A stretch of DNA of 7,523 bases. Origin: an uncultured Peptococcaceae bacterium (GTDB lineage Bacteria > Bacillota > Desulfotomaculia > Desulfotomaculales > Desulfallaceae). The stretch is taken from contig CAJYBN010000138.1 in NCBI GenBank assembly GCA_913064925.1, positions 1 to 7,523 of the forward strand. The letters are read 5' to 3'. Of the stretch, positions 1-5,771 are shown piece after piece (the stretch's first letter is position 1; the number at the start of each line of letters is the position of its first letter). The notes beneath the pieces are model-generated. The model was not told where the DNA came from. It did no database searches and saw only the letters and a list, made by a program, of their open reading frames with translations. A program made the position numbers and the translations under genes.

Positions 1-24
1 CAGCACCGCCAGGGTATGTGTCAT
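1..24 (-). CDS. 5' end of an unidentified gene running out of the window
   Basis: An ATG at 24-22 on the minus strand is preceded by a G-rich ribosome binding site (GGGGGTGGGG, four bases upstream) and opens a frame reading MTHTLAVL to the window edge. It lies downstream of the glnA terminator and has its own promoter at 110-82, so it appears to be a separate transcription unit. Eight residues are too few to identify the product, so no function is proposed. Confidence 0.5.
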
Positions 25-67
25 TTTCCCCACCCCCACATTGTTTGACGCCAGCAGCCAACGGCAT

Positions 68-86
68 AAAATTATTAAATAATTTT
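68..86. repeat. 19-bp AT-rich perfect palindrome over a -10 box
   Basis: AAAATTATT (68-76), one central base, then AATAATTTT (78-86) form a perfect inverted repeat. It overlaps the proposed -10 box of the promoter for the gene at 24-1, where an operator could sit. AT-rich palindromes also occur by chance, so a regulatory role is only a suggestion. Confidence 0.35.
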
Positions 87-110
87 AGCACAAAACGCCG
101 GGCCACCCAA
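82..110 (-). promoter_or_regulatory. sigma-A-type promoter with extended -10 for the gene at 24-1
   Basis: On the minus strand TTGGGT (110-105) is followed by a 17-base spacer ending in TGC, then TAAAAT (87-82). The TGn extension, spacer length and five-of-six -10 match make this a reasonable vegetative promoter. Transcription would start near 75, giving a leader of about 50 nt. Confidence 0.5.
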
Positions 111-151
111 TAAAAATTCGCAAAACAGCAGGTTTTACTCCGCTGTTTTGC
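111..151 (-). terminator. intrinsic terminator of glnA
   Basis: GCAAAACAGC (151-142, minus sense) pairs with GCTGTTTTGC (129-120) in a perfect 10-bp stem with a 12-base loop. It is followed by GAATTTTTA at 119-111. The stem begins 27 bases after the glnA stop codon. This is a clear rho-independent terminator. Confidence 0.88.
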
Positions 152-178
152 TGGTAATCGTTCATAAAAAAATTCATG

Positions 179-1510
179 TTAAAACTTAGTTAAATAATTT
201 TCCAATTCCCAAGCATGGACTTGGATCTTATAGTTGTTCCACTCGATTTGCTTGGCTTCCATAAAACGATGCAAAATGTGCGGCCCAAGAGCTTCCTGTA
301 TTACCCGGTCTTCAGCCAAGTGGTTCAAAGCCTCCTTCAAGTTTTCCGGTAAGATGCCGATCCCCAAGTGTTCCCGTTCTTGCGGGGTAAGCTCATAGAT
401 ATTCTGGTCGCATGGTTTGGGAGGTTCAATTTTTTTCTTGATGCCCTCCAGTCCAGCTTTCAAGCACACGGCTAAGGCCAGGTAGGGGTTGCAGGACGGG
501 TCCGGGCTGCGCAGCTCAATACGAGTGGACTGACCTCGTTTGGCCGGTACCCTAATTAGAGGACTACGGTTGCGGTTGGACCAGGCAATGTACACCGGTG
601 CTTCGTAACCGGAAACCAGTCTCTTGTATGAATTGACGGTCGGGTTGGTAATAGCTGTAATGGCCGAAATGTGCTTCATTAAGCCACCTATATAATACAG
701 GCACTCCCGGCTAAGCTGGTTGGGAGCGTCAGGGTCGAAAAATGCATTTTGGCCATTTTTCATAAGCGATTGGTTAAGGTGCATGCCAGAGCCGGCAATA
801 CCAAATATAGGTTTGGGCATGAAAGTGGCGTGCAATCCGTGGCGCTGCGCGATGGTACGCACTACGAATTTAAAGGTAACTACCTTATCGGCAATATCAA
901 GGGCGTTCGAATACTTGAAATCAATCTCATGCTGCCCAGGTGCTACTTCGTGGTGCGAGGCCTCAACTTCAAAGCCCATTTGTTGCAGCGTCAGCACCAT
1001 ATCACGTCGGGCGTTTTCCCCCAGATCAACCGGTGTAAGGTCAAAATAACCGGCGCGGTCGTGGGTAATGGTAGTTGGTTTACCTTCCTCATCCACATGG
1101 AAAAGAAAAAACTCGGCCTCGGGCCCAACATTCATGGAGTAGCCCATCTCCGCAGCTTCGGCGACTACCCGCCGTAATACATAGCGGGGGTCGCCGATAA
1201 AGGGAGTTCCGTCGGCATTGTATATGTCGCAAATCAAGCGCGCTACCGCTCCGTCTCGCGGTTTCCATGGAAATATCACAAAGGTAGATGGGTCCGGGTG
1301 CAGGTACATGTCCGATTCTTCGATGCGGACAAAACCCTCGATGGAAGATCCGTCAAACATAAGCTCGTTATTCAGAGCTTTATCAAGTTGCTCCACAGGA
1401 ATGGAAACGTTCTTCAGCACACCGAAAATATCGGTAAATTGCAGTCGGACGAATTTTACACCGTATTCCCTGGCCATGGCGCGTACGTCATCGCTGCTCG
1501 GTACTGGCAC
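179..1510 (-). CDS. glnA: glutamine synthetase type I (GSI-alpha), canonical
   Basis: This cytoplasmic dodecameric enzyme makes glutamine from glutamate, NH4+ and ATP. At 443 residues it has the length of Firmicute GSI-alpha. Visible active-site residues are D53 and S56 in FDGSS (ammonium site), E131 and E133 in PEAEFF, E188 in HHEVAPGQ and E195 (metal and substrate), H244 in GSGMH, R297, the Glu-flap E303 in GYEAP, R315, and E332/R334 in RIELR. R62, which mediates glutamine feedback inhibition in Bacillus GS, is present (FVRIEESD). The usual Asn of the NGSGMH loop is Ala239, the only deviation noted. The start is GTG (1510-1508) behind AGGAGAGGTGG, six bases away; the N-terminus aligns without gaps to the paralogue at 5586. 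Upstream is a terminator after RR1 and a long AT-rich leader, so the gene probably has its own promoter; a terminator follows it. Confidence 0.97.
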   Translation of the reverse strand: MPVPSSDDVRAMAREYGVKFVRLQFTDIFGVLKNVSIPVEQLDKALNNELMFDGSSIEGFVRIEESDMYLHPDPSTFVIFPWKPRDGAVARLICDIYNADGTPFIGDPRYVLRRVVAEAAEMGYSMNVGPEAEFFLFHVDEEGKPTTITHDRAGYFDLTPVDLGENARRDMVLTLQQMGFEVEASHHEVAPGQHEIDFKYSNALDIADKVVTFKFVVRTIAQRHGLHATFMPKPIFGIAGSGMHLNQSLMKNGQNAFFDPDAPNQLSRECLYYIGGLMKHISAITAITNPTVNSYKRLVSGYEAPVYIAWSNRNRSPLIRVPAKRGQSTRIELRSPDPSCNPYLALAVCLKAGLEGIKKKIEPPKPCDQNIYELTPQEREHLGIGILPENLKEALNHLAEDRVIQEALGPHILHRFMEAKQIEWNNYKIQVHAWELENYLTKF

Positions 1511-1714
1511 TGTTTTCCACCTCTCCTTTGGTCAATAACTGCAAAAACCGGTGTCGACCGCGGGGTTTACAAAAAAAAGATAATATAGCCTGCCGCAATG
1601 AAATCAGTTGCCTGTTTAATTACTACATAAATATAACATAAGTAAGTATAACATAAAGTGTATAAAAAAACACCGCTTCACCGCAAATTTTTCTGTTGCT
1701 ACCTTGGTATTATC
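1511..1714 (-). other. long AT-rich glnA leader, no confident promoter
   Basis: About 200 bases separate the RR1 terminator from the glnA GTG. I find no ANTAR-type AnnGnn double hexaloop here, unlike in the other two leaders. Minus-sense TTGCGG (1686-1681), followed 18 bases later by TACACT, is only a weak promoter candidate. A weak hairpin at about 1559-1544 (GGT, CGAC loop, ACC with flanking CC/GG) is followed by five T residues 23 bases before the ribosome binding site and might be a weak attenuator. The region also holds the direct repeat at 1632-1655. Confidence 0.4.
1632..1655. repeat. 9-bp direct repeat in the glnA leader
   Basis: TATAACATA occurs at 1632-1640 and again at 1647-1655, a period of 15 bases, in the AT-rich stretch upstream of glnA. 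It does not fit the GlnR/TnrA dyad (TGTNA-N7-TNACA), because only the TNACA half is seen. It may be a tandem activator or repressor site, or chance in AT-rich DNA. Confidence 0.35.
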
Positions 1715-1745
1715 AAAAAAAAGCCCTGTCCCATGACGGAACAGG
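1715..1745 (-). terminator. intrinsic terminator between RR1 and glnA
   Basis: Minus-sense CCTGTTCC (1745-1738), loop GTCAT and GGGACAGG (1732-1725) make an 8-bp stem with one G-U pair. GC and eight T residues (1722-1715) follow. It starts 26 bases after the RR1 stop. No hexaloop overlaps its 5' arm, so it looks constitutive and should uncouple RR1 from glnA. Confidence 0.85.
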
Positions 1746-1771
1746 AGGAGGATGGAAAATCAAGGTACCTT

Positions 1772-2356
1772 TTACTTGCTTTTTAATTGGTGAGACATTA
1801 TTACCGCTTCCGCAACCACGCGCATGGGAACCCGCCGGTTCATGCTTTGACGCTGTATGCGCCTAAAAGCCTCGGCTTCTGACAGCCCCAGCGTTTCAAC
1901 AAGAATCCCTTTAGCCCTTTCCACCAGCTTTCTGGTTTCTAGCGCTTCCTTTAATTCTGTGATCTTATTTTCTAAGTCAATAATTTCCTGGTAGTTGGCT
2001 AAAGCTAATTCTATGGCCGGCAGCAGCGAGGTTTCACTCACGGGCTTAATTAAAAGAGCCTGTACCCTGGCATCTTTGGCCATTTCCATAATTCCTTGCT
2101 GACCGGAAGAAGCGGTTGCCACTACCGGGGCCAATTTGTCCTCGTGCACTATCTTGGCCACCCGTAGCCCGTCCATGCCGGGCAACATTGCATCTATGAT
2201 CAGCAAATCGGGCTGTCTGCCGCGGACGAGCTTTAAGGCAGTTAGGCCGTCTGCAGCCTCGCCAACTACCCAGTAACCATATTTATTTAATATGGCTTTG
2301 ACATTCTTGCGCCATGTCGAATCCGCATCGGCCAAAACAATTCTTTGCTCGCCCAT
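1772..2356 (-). CDS. ANTAR-domain response regulator, transcription antiterminator (RR1)
   Basis: This 194-residue protein has a receiver domain (about 4-120), a helical linker (about 121-140) and an ANTAR RNA-binding domain (about 133-190). The ANTAR signature is visible as RKLVERAKGIL, SEAEAFRRIQRQSM and the VAEAVI helix. ANTAR proteins bind paired hexaloop hairpins in nascent RNA and prevent terminator formation. The receiver keeps the phosphoacceptor D55 (IIDAMLPGMDG), T81 and K104, but the acidic pair is reduced to D10 with A11. The start chosen is ATG 2356-2354, behind GGGAGG eight bases upstream. An upstream in-frame ATG at 2470 would translate the attenuator hairpins and adds 38 residues outside the fold, so it was rejected. 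Its own leader carries an ANTAR target, implying autoregulation. No histidine kinase is in the window. ANTAR genes beside glnA are known in solventogenic clostridia. Confidence 0.93.
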   Translation of the reverse strand: MGEQRIVLADADSTWRKNVKAILNKYGYWVVGEAADGLTALKLVRGRQPDLLIIDAMLPGMDGLRVAKIVHEDKLAPVVATASSGQQGIMEMAKDARVQALLIKPVSETSLLPAIELALANYQEIIDLENKITELKEALETRKLVERAKGILVETLGLSEAEAFRRIQRQSMNRRVPMRVVAEAVIMSHQLKSK

Positions 2357-2387
2357 GGAGAAATCCTCCCTGCCAATTGTATGAAGG

Positions 2388-2435
2388 AAAGAAAAAGCCC
2401 TCATAACAGGTAAAAGAAGGGTACCTGCCGAGGGC
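2388..2435 (-). terminator. regulated terminator (attenuator) in the RR1 leader
   Basis: Minus-sense GCCCTC (2435-2430) pairs with GAGGGC (2402-2397). An inner stem CAGGTA (2427-2422)/TACCTG (2412-2407) closes a 9-base loop across a small asymmetric internal loop. The T-rich tract TTTTTCTTT follows at 2396-2388. The first three bases of the 5' arm are also the 3' arm of ANTAR hairpin P2, so the two structures are mutually exclusive. Confidence 0.85.
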
Positions 2436-2468
2436 ATCATTGCCGGAAAGACGATACATCGTTGTATC
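2433..2468 (-). promoter_or_regulatory. ANTAR target RNA: paired hexaloop hairpins P1 and P2
   Basis: P1 (2468-2453) is GAUAC, loop AACGAU, GUAUC: a perfect 5-bp stem with a six-base loop. After an eight-base linker, P2 (2444-2433) is GGC, loop AAUGAU, GCC. Both loops have A at position 1 and G at position 4, the invariant bases of the known ANTAR recognition motif. The P2 3' arm is the start of the terminator 5' arm. Binding of an ANTAR protein to P1-P2 should block the terminator and allow RR1 transcription. The assignment rests on direct pairing plus the published motif. Confidence 0.88.
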
Positions 2469-2491
2469 AAGTACTTAATAAAATTTTATTT

Positions 2492-2521
2492 ATTATAAAC
2501 TAACCATTTTTCAAAATGCAA
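2492..2521 (-). promoter_or_regulatory. candidate promoter for the RR1 leader
   Basis: Minus-sense TTGCAT (2521-2516), an 18-base spacer and a perfect TATAAT (2497-2492) precede the attenuator. Transcription would begin near 2485, placing P1 about 17 bases into the RNA. The -35 box is weak, and readthrough from the FMN subunit gene (stop at 2531) could also feed this leader, because no terminator separates them other than the attenuator. Confidence 0.5.
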
Positions 2522-2530
2522 TACTTAAAT

Positions 2531-4114
2531 TTACTGACTGAGAATCTTTTCAACCTCGTCGGCATCGCATTCCATCACGTACTGGATGCCAGTCACTTCT
2601 GCCGCATCCCTGGTTAAAGCCACCAGGTCATCTCTGGTAATGTATTCTAAGCTGAACTTGCGGGCACCACACATTAACTGGCGCAAGCCTTGAGCCAACC
2701 GCTCAAAGTAGCTGTACACACCGATTGCTCCAACGGGCAAGCGGTTGAATGCCTCTGCGCCTAACTTAGCTTTTAACTCTTCTGCAGATATAAATACCTG
2801 CTCCAGCTTATCGCCGTACTTCTTGTACTCGTTGGGTACCTTACCGGCTTTAATTGCTTCTCCCACGGTCTTGCCCACCATAGCAGCTGAAAGGGCAGAC
2901 CGGGCCATGCCGATGGCTTTAGTATAAGGCGCACCCAAGGCCAATCCTTTAAACATATGATCCTCTAGGGTGAACCCGCCGGCTATGGCAACGGGGGGTA
3001 TATAGGCTCCCCGGGCAGCCAGTTTGTCAAGGTACTTGACCAGCAGCGCTTGCAGGTATACAGTGGGAACGCCCCACTCGTTCATCATACGCCATGGACT
3101 CATGCCGGTGCCACCGCCGGCGCCATCCACGGTAAGCAGGTCCAGCTTGGCATCTGAAGCGTATTTCACCGCCCTCGCCAGGTCGGCGGGGCGATAAGCG
3201 CCGGTTTTCAACATAATATACTTGGCCCCTGCCTTGCGCAGTTCTTCAACGCGGGCCATAAAAGATTCGTACTCAACGAAGCCAATGCGCGAGTGCCGCT
3301 CAAATTCACTAAACGCTCCGGCTTTAAACGCCTCCTGCACTTGGGGGTTTTCCGGGTCGGGCAGCACTATGTATCCCCGGCTTTTGAGCTGCAGTGCCCT
3401 TTCCAGGGAATCCAGCTTGACTTCTCCGCCGATGTCCTTAGCTCCCTGGCCCCATTTGAGTTCTACCGCTTCCACACCCAGCTTTTCAATAACATATTCC
3501 TGTACACCCAGAGAAGTATCTTCTACATTGGCCTGCACGGCGATGAATCCCTTGCCGTTACTCCACTCCTGGAAATCCTTGATGCGACGCGCCATGTTGG
3601 GTGAATGTTTAACCCGCCCGTTTTCTATTTCCGAGTTGGGGTCCATGGCGCAAACATTTTCGCCTATTACAATGCCCACGCCGCAAATGGCGGCACCTGC
3701 CGCCAAATGACTCCAGTTATTGGCAGCTACATTGGTGGAACCCATGCCGGCAACTACTATGGGCAGGCTGAGCTTGATGCCTTTATCAGCGCCAATTGTG
3801 CTTTCCAGGTTGACGGCCGGGAATATAGCCTTGTTGGAATCCGCTTCGATACCGTAGGCACCTGTCGCCGTGCCCATGATGTTAAAGTGTGAATAATCAA
3901 TGGGGTAATCCTTTTGTGAAGCGGACGTAGTTTTTCCGAAAGGCTGCGGGTACAGAACTTCCTTACCGCGAACGGCCGATTTTCCTACCTCGCATAACCC
4001 TGGACAACCGTCCAGGCACGTTACGCACATGCCGCTAAAGGGACACCTGCTCTCCCCTGTACGCAGGCGTGTTAAGGTTGCTGCGCTGGCGTTAATGCCA
4101 TTGCTAAAACTCAT
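2531..4114 (-). CDS. FMN-binding glutamate synthase-like subunit (GltB central domain family)
   Basis: This 527-residue protein belongs to the glutamate synthase FMN/2-oxoglutarate TIM-barrel family, which reductively transfers ammonia to 2-oxoglutarate in true GOGAT. Motifs: KWGQGAK (220-226), VDGAGGGTGMSP (329-340), PPVAIAGGF (373-381) and LALGA (391-395). The N-terminus has five cysteines (C24, C30, C33, C37, C41; C-x5-C-x2-C-x3-C-x3-C), suggesting a metal or Fe-S site. The C-x5-C-x4-C triad that holds the 3Fe-4S cluster after the barrel in classical GltB is absent. Start: ATG 4114-4112, nine bases after GGGAGG. ATG 4123 directly abuts that site and TTG 4165 has no site. It follows GlnA2 by 146 bases with no terminator, so probably shares its operon. 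The GATase and GXGXG modules are separate, as in split or archaeal-type GOGAT and N-methylglutamate synthase (MgsABC). The real substrate is uncertain. Confidence 0.9.
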   Translation of the reverse strand: MSFSNGINASAATLTRLRTGESRCPFSGMCVTCLDGCPGLCEVGKSAVRGKEVLYPQPFGKTTSASQKDYPIDYSHFNIMGTATGAYGIEADSNKAIFPAVNLESTIGADKGIKLSLPIVVAGMGSTNVAANNWSHLAAGAAICGVGIVIGENVCAMDPNSEIENGRVKHSPNMARRIKDFQEWSNGKGFIAVQANVEDTSLGVQEYVIEKLGVEAVELKWGQGAKDIGGEVKLDSLERALQLKSRGYIVLPDPENPQVQEAFKAGAFSEFERHSRIGFVEYESFMARVEELRKAGAKYIMLKTGAYRPADLARAVKYASDAKLDLLTVDGAGGGTGMSPWRMMNEWGVPTVYLQALLVKYLDKLAARGAYIPPVAIAGGFTLEDHMFKGLALGAPYTKAIGMARSALSAAMVGKTVGEAIKAGKVPNEYKKYGDKLEQVFISAEELKAKLGAEAFNRLPVGAIGVYSYFERLAQGLRQLMCGARKFSLEYITRDDLVALTRDAAEVTGIQYVMECDADEVEKILSQ

Positions 4115-4260
4115 ACTATCCATCCTCCCAAAACAATTAAGATTAAAGCATTTTGTGGCTTTCAAGCCGTTCTCTCTTTCTCTCTCTTAATAACAAATCA
4201 TTTAAATTTAATCCTAACCCAACCTCCTTCCTTTGGTATTTATTTATTGAAAAGCTTTAA
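4115..4260 (-). other. GlnA2-FMN subunit spacer with an orphan Shine-Dalgarno
   Basis: No terminator or ANTAR hairpin is present, which supports cotranscription. AAGGAGG (minus 4229-4223) lies 31 bases after the GlnA2 stop, but only trivial frames follow it. A purine run AAGAGAGAGAAAGAGAGAA (about 4189-4171) and a 4-bp hairpin GGCU-UGAA-AGCC (about 4168-4157) come next. A weak TTGAAA at the hairpin followed by TCTTAA is not a convincing promoter. Confidence 0.45.
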
Positions 4261-5586
4261 TTAATAATAGCGCAGGTACTCGTCAAGTTCCCACTGGTGA
4301 ACCGCCGACAGGAATCTTTCCCACTCTTCTTCCTTGGCAGACAAGTACCGGTTTACAATACTTTCGCCAAGCGCTTTTTTAATAACATCGTCTTCGCAAA
4401 AGGCCCTCAACGCGCTCTCCAGATTACGGGGTAAACCTTTTTCCTTGATTATTTTTTTTACTTCCCAAGCAGGTATGTCATCGGGAAGCGGTTCCTGTAA
4501 CGGCAGCTTTCGGGTTATTCCGTCCAAACCCGCCTGCAGGGCGGCTGACATGATCAAGTACGGGTTGCTGGCCGGATCGGGGCTGCGCAGCACCACCCTG
4601 GTGTCCGCGCCACGCCATGAAGGCACCCTTATCATGGCACTGCGATTGTTCTCCGACCACCCGGCAAGCACTGGAGCCAGGTCGTTAGACAAAATGCGCT
4701 TATAGGAATTTACCAGCGGGTTAGTTACCGCCGTCAAGGCGCCGGCATGGGCAATTAAGCCGGCAATAAATTGCTTTGCCGTGTTGCTTAACCCGCCGCG
4801 TGCCGTTCTGGAGTAAAAAACGTTATTGTCGTTTTGCCACAAGGACATTTGCAGGTGCAGGCCCGAACCGTTAAAAGTGGAAACTGGTTTGGGCATGAAC
4901 GTCGCGTGCAGGCCGTGACGTTGAGCAATGGTGCGCACTACAAATTTAAAAGTAGTGATGCTATCGGCCATGCTCAACGCGTCATCGTCTTTCAGGAATA
5001 TTTCATGCTGGCCCGGTGCGATTTCGTGGTGCGACGAAGAAACGTCAAATCCCATTTCCTGCAGGGTAAGTACCATATCGCGCCTGGCATTTTCCCCCAT
5101 ATCCACGGGGGTAAGGTCGCAGTATCCCGCCTGGTCATGAGTTATCACCGTGGGCTTGCCCGAATCATCGGTTTGGAAAAGAAAGAACTCAATTTCAGCA
5201 CCCACCTGCAAGTGATAACCGGCTTTTTCCGCCTCTTCCAGATTTTTTTTCAATACAGAACGGCAGCAGCTCCGAAAAGGCGTACCGTCGGGGTATAACA
5301 CATCGCAAATCAACCGGGCAACGGCGCCTTCCCGCGGTCGCCACGGGAAAATGACAAAGGTTGAAGGGTCCGGGTTGAGTAATATGTCTGCTTCGTGCCT
5401 ACCCACAAAGCCTTCGATCACCGAGCTGTCAAAGCTGATTTTGCCCTCCAGTGCCCTTTCCATCTCTTCCACGGTGATGGCGATGTTTTTGAGAGTGCCG
5501 AATATATTAGTAAATTGCAGCCTAACAAATTTAACGTTATATTCCTTAGCTTTTTCCAAAACATCTTCCTTGGTAAAGGTTTTCAA
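4261..5586 (-). CDS. diverged GSI glutamine synthetase paralogue lacking key catalytic residues (GlnA2)
   Basis: This 441-residue GSI-fold protein aligns to the GlnA at 1510-179 without a gap through residue 337. It keeps D53, E131, E133, Y155, E188, E195, H244, R297, R315 and R334. However, the Glu-flap E303 is Leu (SNDLAP), the n2 metal-ligand E332 is Val (RVVLR), ammonium-site S56 is Val (FDSSV) and feedback Arg62 is Gly (FVGRHEAD). I checked these codons in the DNA. It is therefore unlikely to be an ordinary glutamine synthetase. It may ligate another amine to glutamate, as do GS-like gamma-glutamyl-amine ligases, or act as a regulatory pseudoenzyme or mixed-oligomer partner. Start: TTG 5586-5584, six bases after AAGGGGG, matching the paralogue's N-terminus. 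An earlier in-frame TTG (5613) would put nine residues over the ribosome binding site. An attenuator precedes the gene; the FMN subunit follows. Confidence 0.93.
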   Translation of the reverse strand: MKTFTKEDVLEKAKEYNVKFVRLQFTNIFGTLKNIAITVEEMERALEGKISFDSSVIEGFVGRHEADILLNPDPSTFVIFPWRPREGAVARLICDVLYPDGTPFRSCCRSVLKKNLEEAEKAGYHLQVGAEIEFFLFQTDDSGKPTVITHDQAGYCDLTPVDMGENARRDMVLTLQEMGFDVSSSHHEIAPGQHEIFLKDDDALSMADSITTFKFVVRTIAQRHGLHATFMPKPVSTFNGSGLHLQMSLWQNDNNVFYSRTARGGLSNTAKQFIAGLIAHAGALTAVTNPLVNSYKRILSNDLAPVLAGWSENNRSAMIRVPSWRGADTRVVLRSPDPASNPYLIMSAALQAGLDGITRKLPLQEPLPDDIPAWEVKKIIKEKGLPRNLESALRAFCEDDVIKKALGESIVNRYLSAKEEEWERFLSAVHQWELDEYLRYY

Positions 5587-5618
5587 ACTGATCCCCCTTA
5601 GCAGTTCAAACAAAAATC

Positions 5619-5673
5619 AAAAAAGAAAGACGCCCCTTCCAGGCCTGTTGTCAACAAGCCCGCATAGGACGTC
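5619..5673 (-). terminator. regulated terminator (attenuator) in the GlnA2 leader
   Basis: Minus-sense GACGTCC (5673-5667) pairs with GGGCGTC (5635-5629), seven pairs including one G-U. It encloses an inner hairpin GGCUUGU (5660-5654)/ACAGGCC (5648-5642). TTTCTTTTTT (5628-5619) follows. It ends about 33 bases before the GlnA2 start codon. Its whole 5' arm lies inside the adjacent ANTAR-type hairpin, so the two cannot coexist. Confidence 0.8.
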
Positions 5674-5680
5674 ATTGCCC
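5667..5680 (-). promoter_or_regulatory. ANTAR-type hexaloop hairpin (P2) in the GlnA2 leader
   Basis: GGGC, loop AAUGAC, GUCC (5680-5667) forms a 4-bp stem with one G-U pair. The six-base loop has the ANTAR-specific A1 and G4 and is nearly the same as the RR1-leader P2 loop (AAUGAU). Its 3' arm is the 5' arm of the terminator, as in known ANTAR attenuators. A canonical P1 partner is not evident. Candidates upstream are UAUAUA-CUGGU-UAUGUA (5713-5697; 5-base loop, or 7-base ACUGGUU if the last pair opens) and GUA-GGUCAA-UAC (5699-5688), neither matching the rule fully. Confidence 0.68.
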
Positions 5681-5705
5681 TGAAAAAGTATTGACCTACA
5701 TAACC

Positions 5706-5733
5706 AGTATATATATGAATTAAGAAAAAGCAA
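5706..5733 (-). promoter_or_regulatory. candidate promoter for GlnA2-FMN subunit
   Basis: Minus-sense TTGCTT (5733-5728), a 16-base spacer and TATACT (5711-5706) lie between RR2 and the attenuator. Transcription would start near 5699, so the RNA would contain the P2 hairpin and terminator but not the stem at 5713-5697. Readthrough from RR2 is also possible, since no terminator follows the RR2 stop before this leader. Confidence 0.4.
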
Positions 5734-5771
5734 GATATTTGCAATAAAAATATTGTATACATTTTGTTCTA

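Noticed and set aside
749..1177. Plus-strand frames over the glnA, GlnA2 and FMN subunit genes
   Set aside because: They are antisense to strongly conserved enzymes, with no ribosome binding site or recognisable domain; frames of this kind also recur at matching positions in both glnA paralogues because the underlying codons are conserved.
1632..1655. GlnR/TnrA binding site
   Set aside because: The motif is a direct repeat and lacks the TGTNA half at the required spacing.
1720..1771. ANTAR regulation of the terminator before glnA
   Set aside because: No six-base AnnGnn hairpin overlaps or precedes this terminator within the RR1 3' end.
2357..2470. N-terminal extension of RR1 starting at ATG 2470
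   Set aside because: It would translate through the P2 and terminator hairpins, gives residues unlike a receiver domain, and lacks a ribosome binding site. ATG 2356 has GGGAGG at good spacing.
4115..4165. Longer FMN subunit starting at TTG 4165 or ATG 4123
   Set aside because: ATG 4123 directly abuts GGGAGG with no spacing and TTG 4165 has no ribosome binding site; ATG 4114 is nine bases from the site.
5587..5613. Longer GlnA2 starting at TTG 5613
   Set aside because: The extra nine codons run over the AAGGGGG ribosome binding site of TTG 5586, and the shorter form aligns exactly with the neighbouring GlnA N-terminus.
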